Positions 51,812 through 60,454 are shown, counted from the first letter of the stretch. The stretch is 64,000 nucleotides of DNA from Bacillota bacterium (GCA_023418475.1 JAEZZO010000002.1:186001-250000), one strand, 5' to 3'. Notes: generated by a model from the letters alone, not told the origin. Made by a program: numbers and translations.

Positions 51812-52732
51812 ATGCCAATTGATTCAAAAAGCCCTTTTTGGGGAATTGCATTACAACAAAATGCATTAATAGATTATGAATATTTTAGAAGATGGATTAA
51901 TGATAATGAAATTAAGAAAGCCGATAATAGTAAAATTACATATATTATAAAAAATATAATTATTAATAGTGAAAAAAATTATTTTGACACTATTTTAAAT
52001 GAAGGTATCAAATTATATAGAGCCAGACCAATAAGCTATTTTGAATTTGAACATATACGAAAAATAGGAATTTCAATATCAGAAGATAATAAAATTCTTG
52101 GCTGCAATTATGAAAATTCTAAAGAAGCTCCAAGTACTAACGAAGGAAGATGTAATAAAAAGGGTGAATGTGTTGTTTATTTTGCAGAAGATGAATATAC
52201 CGCTTGTTGTGAGGTAAAGCCAATATTAGGACAATTAATATCTTTATCAGAATTTCGTGTTTTAGAAAATTTAAGATTATTAGATTTAAATAAAGAACTT
52301 AAGATTAAAAACTACAGCAAAGCAATAGAATACCAAGAAACAAATATTATTTCAATAAATAAAGTAATAGAACAAATAATGAGCGAGTTTGCAATATCTG
52401 TAATTAATACAGATGAATACAAGGTTTCACAATATATTGCATCTATAGCAAAAGAATGTGGTTACAATGGATTAAGATATCAAAGTTCACTAACTGGACA
52501 GTCTAATATTGTTATTTTCAATGGAACTGAATTTAATCATTTAGAATTTGTTCAAAGTAGAATTACTTGTTTACACTCTTTAAAAAATTGTTTTGTAGAT
52601 TTTAATATGAATAATATATTAGAATGTACAAATGAATATAATGAACCTGATAGCATTATTATCGATAAAATGAAAAATGATTTAATTATATCATTTAAAT
52701 CAGAATTAACTAATAATTTTTACAACTCATAA
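51812..52732 (+). CDS. RES-domain toxin (NAD-degrading type)
   Basis: Protein of 306 residues. N-terminal ~75 residues helical; RES fold follows. The three family-naming residues are present: Arg in LYRARPISYFEF, Glu in TACCEVKP after GRCNKKGECVVYFAEDEY, and Ser in GLRYQSSLTGQSNIVIFN. RES toxins degrade NAD and are usually neutralised by an Xre-type antitoxin; none adjoins it here. Not preceded by an interspersed repeat, but followed by E11 and a 58-residue gene that could be a partner. Very AT-rich relative to the integrase gene. Confidence 0.82.
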   Translation: MPIDSKSPFWGIALQQNALIDYEYFRRWINDNEIKKADNSKITYIIKNIIINSEKNYFDTILNEGIKLYRARPISYFEFEHIRKIGISISEDNKILGCNYENSKEAPSTNEGRCNKKGECVVYFAEDEYTACCEVKPILGQLISLSEFRVLENLRLLDLNKELKIKNYSKAIEYQETNIISINKVIEQIMSEFAISVINTDEYKVSQYIASIAKECGYNGLRYQSSLTGQSNIVIFNGTEFNHLEFVQSRITCLHSLKNCFVDFNMNNILECTNEYNEPDSIIIDKMKNDLIISFKSELTNNFYNS

Positions 52733-52736
52733 TATT

Positions 52737-52798
52737 GTACCTCAAACTTCACGCTGCAGTTTTCCGATCCGGATTGCTGCAGTTTTTAATTGAGATAC
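52737..52798. repeat. Interspersed inverted repeat E11 (62 bp)
   Basis: Ends GTACCTCA and TGAGATAC. Interior GCTGCAGTTTTCCGATCC, then GGATTGCTGCAG, pairs CTGCAG with CTGCAG. It begins 5 bases after the RES gene stop and ends 15 bases before the ATG at 52814. Confidence 0.9.
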
Positions 52799-52813
52799 AG
52801 AAAGGAGAAAAAT

Positions 52814-52990
52814 ATGCAAGTTGGTAGAGTAGTCCTTATACTCCCTGATACCCAGATTGACACACTTTTACAGGTTCTTAGGGATGCAAAGAAAACAGAT
52901 TTAATTAAGAGTATTGAAAGCGCCAGAAAGACAGTATTCATTGATGATTTTAGAACAGAAAAAATAACTGCTTTTAATAAAAATTCTTAA
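52814..52990 (+). CDS. Hypothetical small protein (58 aa)
   Basis: Starts at ATG 52814 with AAAGGAG upstream; the longer frame is unlikely. Fifty-eight residues (MQVGRVVLILPDTQIDTLLQ, then VLRDAKKTDLIKSIESARKT), alpha/beta, no membrane segment. Last gene of the element and third-party to the RES gene; a candidate antitoxin (speculation). Confidence 0.6.
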   Translation: MQVGRVVLILPDTQIDTLLQVLRDAKKTDLIKSIESARKTVFIDDFRTEKITAFNKNS

Positions 52991-53082
52991 CATGTTTCTG
53001 CGACATATTTTTTTAGTATCCCTTTTATATCAGGATCATGCATAATAAAGGTATCAATAAAGGAAAATAAGCCAAAGCCTTA

Positions 53083-53192
53083 TAAATCCAGACAAAAAAA
53101 AGCACCGCCCCAGCAGCTCCTACGTCTGCCAAACCGATACCTTTTGTAAGTGCGCCTCCAGGGGCTCGAACCCTGGACACCCTGATTAAGAG
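53083..53192. repeat. Right attachment repeat (attR)
   Basis: Identical to 39832-39941 over 110 bp. It covers the 3' half of tRNA-Lys and the following 68 bases downstream of the tRNA on the minus strand. Right of position 53192 the tRNA gene continues, so this side holds the complete tRNA. Confidence 0.9.
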
Positions 53193-53223
53193 TCAGGTGC
53201 TCTACCAACTGAGCTAGAAGCGC
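53151..53223 (-). tRNA. tRNA-Lys (anticodon CTT)
   Basis: Minus-strand cloverleaf of 73 bases. Acceptor GCGCTTC pairs with GAGGCGC, D-arm AGCTCAGTTGGTAGAGC, anticodon arm CCTGA-CTCTTAA-TCAGG (anticodon CTT), T-arm CCAGG-GTTCGAG-CCCTGG. CCA is not encoded. It is the insertion target: the element joined within the anticodon loop and restored the gene by carrying an identical 3' part. Confidence 0.96.
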
Positions 53224-53524
53224 TTACGTTTTATTTCTTAACGCAAAAGTTATTATATATAATATGAAGACAAATTGCAAGCATTTTTTTTATTTTTTTT
53301 AAAAAAATATTAAAATTAATAAAATAATTGTAAATGAGGTAAGAAAAACCTGATTTCAGGTATTTTCCCACCTCTTATTTTCCATCAATATGCATTATAT
53401 TCCAGATTATTCCTGGAAGCACATTTTCACAACATTCTATGAAAAAGAATAAATCTTTTTCTGCATATATAAAGCATAAGGAAAAAATAACACTGAAGTA
53501 TTATGTGGAGCGGGAAATCTTTTG

Positions 53525-53842
53525 TTACTTATAAGCCTCCATTTTATCCTGTAATACTTTCTTTGGTACTGCTCCGACAACAGTATCTACTGCCGTCCCA
53601 TTTTTGAAAATCATTAATGTCGGAATGGACATAACACGATATTTGGAAGCTGTTTCTGAAGCTTCATCCACATTTAATTTGCCAACTTTTATTTTACCGG
53701 TATATTCATCTGCCAGCTCTGCAACAATTGGTGCTACCATTTTGCAGGGTCCACACCAATCTGCATAAAAATCTACTAATACTGGAATATCTGATTCTAA
53801 AACCTCTGTTTGAAAATTTGCGTCTGTAAATTGTAAAGCCAT
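53525..53842 (-). CDS. trxA: Thioredoxin
   Basis: Protein of 105 residues with the redox site WCGPCK (Cys about 31 and 34) and cis-Pro in MSIPTLMIF. General disulfide reductase. Starts at ATG 53842 with AAGGAGG upstream. Stand-alone gene on the minus strand; the 301 bases between it and the tRNA are AT-rich with no gene seen. Confidence 0.96.
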   Translation of the reverse strand: MALQFTDANFQTEVLESDIPVLVDFYADWCGPCKMVAPIVAELADEYTGKIKVGKLNVDEASETASKYRVMSIPTLMIFKNGTAVDTVVGAVPKKVLQDKMEAYK

Positions 53843-53986
53843 CTGTTTTCCTCCTTTTTTAATTGAGATGACGGTGTTTGACCGTCTTTCCTCATTTTTT
53901 TATCACGCTGTAAATTAGTATCCCACTTCTTCTGTCATATATGTGTATATAAAATGACGATGCTGTTTTCAGCTTATTATCTGCAG

Positions 53987-54160
53987 CTATTTTCTCTTTT
54001 TTTTCGCTGAGCCGTTTAACATTCCTTCCACAACATCCCAGGAAGACTTCATTTTCATGATTTTTCTATCAAAACCACGATATCCTCCCGTAAACTTGGC
54101 TGCCTTCCTTTTCCAATCTGATTTCAATAGGACATCACCTATGTGATCTTTCTCTATCAT
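53987..54160 (-). CDS. Small basic protein (57 aa), tentative
   Basis: A 57-codon frame on the minus strand (MIEKDHIGDVLLKSDWKRKA then KFTGGYRGFDRKIMKMKSSW), ending in a Lys/Arg-rich tail. No good ribosome site stands before the ATG, but its composition is protein-like. A palindrome CTATCAT-AT-ATGATAG-type dyad overlaps the start. Unknown function, moderate doubt that it is a gene. Confidence 0.4.
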   Translation of the reverse strand: MIEKDHIGDVLLKSDWKRKAAKFTGGYRGFDRKIMKMKSSWDVVEGMLNGSAKKKRK

Positions 54161-54239
54161 ATTATGATAGGCCGCCTATTTTAGGACTATTTTCAAGTTA
54201 TTTTGCTGCAATTAATTATTTCCTGTCTTTCGTCACTTC

Positions 54240-54884
54240 TTATTCCATTTCTCTAAATGCAATCATACGGCAGATCGGATTTCCTTTTGCTACAAATTTT
54301 TCTTCATATTCTGTCATCACGTTACCATCTACAAATTCACTGTGATGAAGATCATACGTAACTTCCTTCCGCTTCCACCCGGCAAGCCTTGTTTCTTCCA
54401 ATGAAAAATCAAATAAATCACGATTATCTGTTTTAAAAATTACTTCCCCATCCATTTTCAGACATCCGTTATATCTTTGCAGAAATTCTTTTGATGTCAG
54501 TCTTCTCCTTGCATGACGATCTTTTGGCCAGGGATCGGAAAAATTCAGATATATTCTGGATATTTCATCTTTACCGAAAATATTTAATAAATATTCCGCA
54601 TCAAATCGAATAAAATATAAATTAGTAAGCTCCGTCTCTTCTCTTTTTTCCAAAGCTCGTAAAAGCACAGTGGAATACTTTTCTATTCCAATATAATTAA
54701 TCTTCGGATTTAATGCTGCCAGCTGCATAATAAACTTACCTTTACCCATTCCTATTTCTACATGGATCGGGCGGTCATTATCAAATAGGGTATTCCACTT
54801 TCCTTTATATGATTCAGGTTCCTGAACAACATACTCATTTGAAGCCACGGTTTCTCTAGAGCCGGTTACATTTCTCAGTCTCAT
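54240..54884 (-). CDS. trmB: tRNA (guanine-N7)-methyltransferase
   Basis: Protein of 214 residues. SAM motif IHVEIGMGKGKFI (about residues 44-56), YIGIEKYSTVLLRALEK, and the family signature FSDPWPKDRHARRRL (about residue 115). Methylates G46 of tRNA at N7. ATG 54884 follows AAGGAG at 8 bases; the longer reading upstream lacks a site. Confidence 0.93.
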   Translation of the reverse strand: MRLRNVTGSRETVASNEYVVQEPESYKGKWNTLFDNDRPIHVEIGMGKGKFIMQLAALNPKINYIGIEKYSTVLLRALEKREETELTNLYFIRFDAEYLLNIFGKDEISRIYLNFSDPWPKDRHARRRLTSKEFLQRYNGCLKMDGEVIFKTDNRDLFDFSLEETRLAGWKRKEVTYDLHHSEFVDGNVMTEYEEKFVAKGNPICRMIAFREME

Positions 54885-55258
54885 TCCTATTCTCCTTACC
54901 GTTAACATTTCTTACTCTATTATAATTTCTATCCTTTATTTCGTCAATTGTTCTTGCAGATAAAATCGGATTAACCGTAACACCAGCAATGGATAATCAT
55001 GACTTTCCTTTGAATAGTAACCAATTAAGATGTCCCTATCAAAGATTTCACAGTTTCCCTATTCCAAAAGAACCCAGTATGTAGTATACTATAAGAAATT
55101 TTATTACTAATTGTAAAAATAATAATTCTGGTGTTTTTATATAAAAGCCATGGAATATCCAAGGTTTTTGATAAAATCCTGCTTCTAGGAAAACTTGCAT
55201 TTCCAATACAACTAGTTTTTACTGCCCATAGAATTATGCGGCAGATAGGAGGATTAAT

Positions 55259-55876
55259 ATGAAAGTAATCGCAATTAACGGAAGTCCCAAATCAAAGGGC
55301 AATACATTTCTGGCGCTTAAGACTGTCTGTGATGAGCTCCAGCTTCAGAATATAGACACAGAAATACTTCATATCGGTAATATGGATATAAAGGGCTGTA
55401 TCTCCTGTAACCGCTGTATGGATGGCCATTGTCGGTTTTCTGATGATAATTTCAAAGCAATTGTGGAGAAAATATATGAGGCTGACGGACTTCTTCTGGG
55501 ATGTCCTGTCTACTATTCCGGTATTTCCGGTACTATGAAATGTTTTCTTGACCATTTGTTTTATCCAAGCAACGGAAGATTACGTTTAAAGGTAGGTGCT
55601 GCTGTTACCGTACTTAGACGCTCCGGTGGTGTTACCACCTTTGATCAGTTAAATCACTATTTCTTAATCACTGAAATGATGATAGCCCCCTCTTTCTATT
55701 GGAATGTAGTTCACGGAGCTGCTCCCGGTGAGGTATTACAGGATAATGAAGGTATCAGTGTTATGAAGAATCTTGCAAATAACATGGGTTGGATGCTGAA
55801 AATCAAAGAATATAGTCATGAGGCTCTACCGGTTCCGAAACAGGTTGAAAAAATCCGCACCAATTTTATACGTTAA
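55259..55876 (+). CDS. NADPH-dependent FMN reductase family protein
   Basis: Protein of 205 residues, flavodoxin-like fold. FMN-phosphate loop GSPKSKGNT (about residues 8-16), a CISCNRCMDGHC segment (residues about 48-59) that may bind a metal or iron-sulfur, and GCPVYYSGISGTMKCFLDHLFY. Members reduce flavin and quinones or iron. AGGAGG lies upstream of the ATG. Confidence 0.88.
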   Translation: MKVIAINGSPKSKGNTFLALKTVCDELQLQNIDTEILHIGNMDIKGCISCNRCMDGHCRFSDDNFKAIVEKIYEADGLLLGCPVYYSGISGTMKCFLDHLFYPSNGRLRLKVGAAVTVLRRSGGVTTFDQLNHYFLITEMMIAPSFYWNVVHGAAPGEVLQDNEGISVMKNLANNMGWMLKIKEYSHEALPVPKQVEKIRTNFIR

Positions 55877-56173
55877 TTTCTTTCGTACACTTAAGAGAAA
55901 TATTACTTTTGTTAAATTTACCGAACCTCGGCAAAATTAATCTTGCTCTTAGAAATAGTAACTTTCAGATTTTTAGATATTTACAAGCTATTTTCCCTAT
56001 AGTACAATAATAAAGTCTGTTTCTTTACACGATTTGAAGCAGATATTTGATGCTGTTTGACAGATATTTTGATATAGATTTAGAAATAATAATGGATGGG
56101 TCAAGCCTTATGGTATTGGCTTTTAATTGTTGCGGATACTGATCCGCAGGATATTGGCAGAATGGAGATATTT

Positions 56174-57598
56174 ATGAAAAAACAATGGATAGCTGTAATC
56201 AGTATTATGATATTGTTGCTATCCCAATTCTTTGGGATTACTCAGACTACGGCTGCTGCAGCCAAGAATATTGTTAAAAATAACTGGCCAGAAGGTCCAA
56301 GTATTAATGCAGAAGCGGCTATTGTTATGGAAGCTTCCACAGGTCTTATTTTATATCAAAAGAACATTGATACAAAGCATTTTCCTGCCAGCATCACCAA
56401 AATCATGACTGTTTTACTTGCCCTGGAGAATTCTTCTCTTGGAGATACCGTTACTTTCTCTAAAAATGCGGTTTATGATGTAGATCCAAAAAGTAGCCGG
56501 ATCTGGGTAGCAGAGGGTGAACAGATGACAATGCAGCAATGTCTCTATGCTATTTTGTTAGAATCGGCGAATGATGTTGCTTATGGTGTAGCAGAACATA
56601 TAGCGGGGAATATAGATAGTTTTGCAAGGCTTATGAATGAGAAGGCGAAAAGTTTAGGCTGTAAAAATACTCATTTTGTAAATCCTCATGGTCTTCCTGA
56701 TGATAACCATTATACAACTGCATATGATATGGCATTGATAACAAGAGAAGCTCTGAAAAATGATTCGTTCCGTAAGATTTTTGATACCAGTTCTTATCAG
56801 TTACCTCCTACTAATCTTCAGTCTGAGACAAGATATTTCCACAATCATCATGATTTTGTGAAAGGACAGGGTTATCTCTATAAGGACTGTATAGGAGGTA
56901 AAACAGGCTATACAAGAATTGCAAGATATACACTGGTATCTGTAGCCAAAAGAGGCGATTTGGAATTAATTACGGTTATTATGAAAGATGATTCAAATGA
57001 GCATCAGTATAAGGATACTCAGAAATTATTTGATTTTGCTTTTGATAATTTTTCTATCTATCCGATTGCTGATATTGAAGATTCTAATACATTTAATGAA
57101 TCACCTTTGTTTACAAAATACAATGCACTACTCAGTAATACAGATTCTCCCATAACCACTGATAAAAACGGATATCTGGTATTACCAAACACCGCATCGT
57201 CTAAAGATGCCAAGAAAGAAGTTTCTTTCTATACGGATGAAAAATCTGCAGCTTTTAATAAGGCAAGCAAGGTGATCGGCAAGATCTCCTACACATATGA
57301 CGGAAAGTATGTAGGTGGTGCAAATATCTTATATAATAGTAAAGAAACATTAACATTGAATAAGACTGTATCCGATAAAAATATTAGCCCTACTGTTACA
57401 CCAAATGATAAACCGGTTACAAAATCAAGTGGTCATCTGCGTCCGATTATCATTGGTGGTATTGTGGGATTAATCATACTTTCAATTATTCTTTATTATG
57501 TGTTAATTGAAAGACCCCGCTTAAAACGAAGGAATGCTTATTATAGAAAAAGAGCACTTCATAAACATTTTAAAGATAATAATTTTCTGGATTTATAA
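56174..57598 (+). CDS. D-alanyl-D-alanine carboxypeptidase (DacF/DacA type)
   Basis: Protein of 474 residues with a signal peptide (residues about 1-28, MKKQWIAVISIMILLLSQFF), S-x-x-K active site in FPASITKIMTV (Ser about 66), SAN in LLESANDVAYG and KTG in IGGKTGYTRIA. A C-terminal region carries a beta domain and a transmembrane helix (about 435-455) followed by a basic tail. Trims peptidoglycan pentapeptides; DacF-like forms act in spore cortex. Start at ATG 56174; an upstream frame is less likely. The 297-base gap before it holds its promoter region. Confidence 0.92.
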   Translation: MKKQWIAVISIMILLLSQFFGITQTTAAAAKNIVKNNWPEGPSINAEAAIVMEASTGLILYQKNIDTKHFPASITKIMTVLLALENSSLGDTVTFSKNAVYDVDPKSSRIWVAEGEQMTMQQCLYAILLESANDVAYGVAEHIAGNIDSFARLMNEKAKSLGCKNTHFVNPHGLPDDNHYTTAYDMALITREALKNDSFRKIFDTSSYQLPPTNLQSETRYFHNHHDFVKGQGYLYKDCIGGKTGYTRIARYTLVSVAKRGDLELITVIMKDDSNEHQYKDTQKLFDFAFDNFSIYPIADIEDSNTFNESPLFTKYNALLSNTDSPITTDKNGYLVLPNTASSKDAKKEVSFYTDEKSAAFNKASKVIGKISYTYDGKYVGGANILYNSKETLTLNKTVSDKNISPTVTPNDKPVTKSSGHLRPIIIGGIVGLIILSIILYYVLIERPRLKRRNAYYRKRALHKHFKDNNFLDL

Positions 57599-57618
57599 CT
57601 GTTATCCAAGGGGTAGCT

Positions 57619-58905
57619 CTATTTACCTGCTGAGGCAAATAGAGCTGCTATTTCTTCTGCTGTTAATTTCTTATTCGACTCCGGATATAAAGGAACAACT
57701 TTATTATCTTCTCCATCCATCAGTCCATTATCCTTTTCGTTAGTTGATATATCATACTCTTCAAGAATCCCCTCTGAATTTTCCTTATTTCCTACCTCTA
57801 CCTTTGTATGCATATCGACAGATGAATCTATTAAATTATTTCTTTCTGCATATTCTTCTGCTCTTATCGTTTCCTTTTCCTCTGTATATTCTGCTGTTTT
57901 TACACGTTCCTTTTTATCCGCATATTCCTCTGTTTCCATATTTACCTGAAGAATACCCATATAATCATTATTTTCTATCTCAAAAGCATCATTTTCTGTT
58001 TCTTCTGCTATAAAATAATCATTCTTATCCTGTATAAAGCTATTATATTCATCCTCAGTATCGGTTACTTGATTTATCTTCATACTGCTCAGATCATCTA
58101 TGGTGGAAAAACATTTCTCGTCCTCTTCCTTCCTTTCCCTACCATGATTGTATCTTTCTGCAGATGCCTTTTCCAATTCAGTTAAGAATTCTTTACCCTC
58201 ACTAAATATATCCTTTATTGTATTATCAAAGACAGACTGCTTCTGATCCATACCAGCAAGCAAGGTTTCATTTACCTCTAGATGTTTCTTTATCTCTTTC
58301 ATATTATCCGGAATATTTTCCAGATAGTTTCCCCATAATTTCAACTGCTCATTATTCTCATGCAATATAAGAATAACTTGCTCTAATTGATGAAGATTCT
58401 CGGATTTATGATTATCCTGGTATACTTTAACCATCTGCCTGGTATTTTCTCTGTTATAGTTCACACTCATTTGCAACGCTTTTTTCATGCCCTCCATTGT
58501 TTTCTCCTGCAGGATAATAATTTTTTGCAATTCTTCAATATTCCTGTTTTCTATGGTTTCCATTCTGCGAAGCATTTCCTCTGACTGTTTTAAAAACATC
58601 TCCTGATGCTTTTTGCTTACAGTATAAGACGCCTTTTGCAAATTAGTAATTTCTGTATATTTTTCATTCCATTTCTGCATTTCATCCCTAGCGAAATGAT
58701 CCAGATAAAACCTAAACATTTCACTTTGTGTTTTCAGTGTACTCCGTATAGAATCAAGCAGCAGATAACCGTTAATTAAAACAACGATACCAATTCCGGC
58801 CGAACTGATTAGTTCTCCTTTTAAAATCAGAAAACAATACGCTTCCGCCATAATAGAGGCTATAAAGCAAATGCTAAAAAATATGATATTCATTCGTTTA
58901 TTCAC
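57619..58905 (-). CDS. Coiled-coil membrane protein of unknown function (428 aa)
   Basis: Two hydrophobic helices at the N-terminus (residues about 7-27 and 35-50), then about 200 residues of coiled coil, and an acidic, low-complexity C-terminal half rich in Glu, Thr and Tyr. The last ~20 residues (KLTAEEIAALFASAGK) form a short motif also seen at the ends of other Lachnospiraceae proteins. No enzymatic domain. A cell-envelope or division role is possible. Converges with the carboxypeptidase gene, 20 bases apart. Confidence 0.75.
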   Translation of the reverse strand: MNKRMNIIFFSICFIASIMAEAYCFLILKGELISSAGIGIVVLINGYLLLDSIRSTLKTQSEMFRFYLDHFARDEMQKWNEKYTEITNLQKASYTVSKKHQEMFLKQSEEMLRRMETIENRNIEELQKIIILQEKTMEGMKKALQMSVNYNRENTRQMVKVYQDNHKSENLHQLEQVILILHENNEQLKLWGNYLENIPDNMKEIKKHLEVNETLLAGMDQKQSVFDNTIKDIFSEGKEFLTELEKASAERYNHGRERKEEDEKCFSTIDDLSSMKINQVTDTEDEYNSFIQDKNDYFIAEETENDAFEIENNDYMGILQVNMETEEYADKKERVKTAEYTEEKETIRAEEYAERNNLIDSSVDMHTKVEVGNKENSEGILEEYDISTNEKDNGLMDGEDNKVVPLYPESNKKLTAEEIAALFASAGK

Positions 58906-59050
58906 ACCTGGTTACTCCTATCTTTCAAGTAAGTATTTATACCAAATTTATAGATTCCCTCTTCCGCTTAAGTGAAATCACTGGAAAATCTAATAAATAT
59001 TACAGTATCATAATATATATCGGCGTTTTTTAAACGAATATTATGATTTC

Positions 59051-60454
59051 TTATATTTCTTCCTGTTTAATTGGTAATCTGACCGTAAATCTTGTTCCTT
59101 CCATCAGCTTGCTCTCCAATTCAATACTGCCATTGTAATACCCAACAATATGTTTCACGATAGAAAGACCAAGGCCAGTGCCCCCAACCTTTTTACTACG
59201 CCCCTTATCAACGCGGTAAAAGCGTTCGAATACTCTCTGTTTTGCATCTTCCGGTATTCCAACTCCCGTGTCTTCTACTACAATAATTATCTCCTTCGCT
59301 TCCGAGGTAACAATAACGTTTACCTTACCATATGGCTTATTATATTTAATAGCATTTATAATTAAATTGTTAAACAGCTCTCTTAACTGCTGAACATTCG
59401 CATTCATACTAAGCGGTCTGCAATTCATACTTAACGTAACCTGATATTCTTTCGCAAGTGGTTCGAGAGATTTGCATACCTCCTTCACCAAGGGACATAT
59501 TCTTACCTCTGATAATATAACTTCCGCTTCCTTTGTTTCAAGACGAGAAATCATTAGAATATCATTGATCAGGTTTGTCATGTTGACTGTTTCCTTCTTG
59601 ATTCTTAATAAAAACTCTTTCTTCATATCTTCATTGGCAGCCATGCCATTCTCTAGGAGTTCAACATAACCGCGCACCGATGTTAACGGTGTTTTTAGTT
59701 CATGAGATGCATTGGAGAAGAATTCCTGCCGGACCATTCTCTCAAATTCAATACGATTAATTGATTCCTTCACCGCTTTCGCCATCTGCATAGTAGTATC
59801 TGAAATAACATTCATTTCCTCATATTGATAATGCTTAAAATGAAATTCCGGATTATCATCTTTTAATTTAGTCATCTCTTCCGCAATTTCCTTCAATGGC
59901 TTCGTAACAGATCTGGCAAAACGATTGGCCAATATCATGGAAATTATTAATGTTATTCCAATACTGATCATAATCGCAGGTATAAAAGACCATCTATAAT
60001 GTTCTATTCCAGAGAACGGAACTGCCATTCGTACAATATAGTTTCCATTTTCTGAACGACTTGCAACATAAAACATGTATTCTTTTAAGGTATGAGAATA
60101 TCTTTTTGCATAACCGATACCATCGTGTATTGCCTCACTGATTTCCTCCCGGTTTAAATGGTTTTCCATCGAAAAACTGTTAGCTACATCACTGTCAGCA
60201 ATCACATCGCCATTTATATCAATAATTGTAAATCGAGTTGTTTCATTTCCCTTAATTTCTTTTAATTCATCAATCTGCACTTTCAGATCTTTATCATATT
60301 CCAGACCATAATCTGCAATTCGAACGGAGTAAAGCATATCTTTTTCTGTTCTTTCCAGAAGAATCTTACTTATTGCCATACCAAAAATGCTGCCACTTAA
60401 AATAAGCGCCAGCGATAAAATCACAATAAACCTTTGTAATATTGCTTTTTTCAT
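59051..60454 (-). CDS. phoR: PhoR-type sensor histidine kinase
   Basis: Protein of 467 residues. Two transmembrane helices (about residues 10-30 and 155-175) enclosing a sensor domain, HAMP, H-box FFSNASHELKTPLTSVRGY (His about 258), N-box INAIKYN, G1 DTGVGIP, G2 GGTGLGLSIV. Partner of the PhoB-type regulator encoded upstream in the same direction. Senses phosphate state with PstSCAB and PhoU. Confidence 0.9.
   Translation of the reverse strand: MKKAILQRFIVILSLALILSGSIFGMAISKILLERTEKDMLYSVRIADYGLEYDKDLKVQIDELKEIKGNETTRFTIIDINGDVIADSDVANSFSMENHLNREEISEAIHDGIGYAKRYSHTLKEYMFYVASRSENGNYIVRMAVPFSGIEHYRWSFIPAIMISIGITLIISMILANRFARSVTKPLKEIAEEMTKLKDDNPEFHFKHYQYEEMNVISDTTMQMAKAVKESINRIEFERMVRQEFFSNASHELKTPLTSVRGYVELLENGMAANEDMKKEFLLRIKKETVNMTNLINDILMISRLETKEAEVILSEVRICPLVKEVCKSLEPLAKEYQVTLSMNCRPLSMNANVQQLRELFNNLIINAIKYNKPYGKVNVIVTSEAKEIIIVVEDTGVGIPEDAKQRVFERFYRVDKGRSKKVGGTGLGLSIVKHIVGYYNGSIELESKLMEGTRFTVRLPIKQEEI

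Larger units (their letters stand above)
39942..53192. mobile_element. Integrated inovirus-like element, 13.25 kb, in tRNA-Lys(CTT)
   Basis: The region between the 110-bp direct repeats carries its own integrase, repressor, replication initiator, a Zot/pI-type ATPase, tiny hydrophobic coat-like proteins and a large secreted C-terminally anchored protein, in the order expected of a filamentous phage. All structural genes are on the plus strand. Eleven copies of an interspersed 52/62-bp inverted repeat lie inside it and none outside. Base composition is more AT-rich in coding parts than flanking genes. Cargo includes a RES-domain toxin and a type I toxin. The element appears intact, with an integrase that has all catalytic residues. 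Confidence 0.85.

Noticed and set aside
40002..52798. CRISPR array from the regularly spread repeats
   Set aside because: Spacing is irregular and kilobase scale, the repeats are not identical, no short spacers and no cas genes.
40002..52798. True integron with attC sites
   Set aside because: End sequences lack the integron R' and R'' (GTTRRRY) core and the recombinase has no integron-specific insert visible; kept only as a functional analogy.
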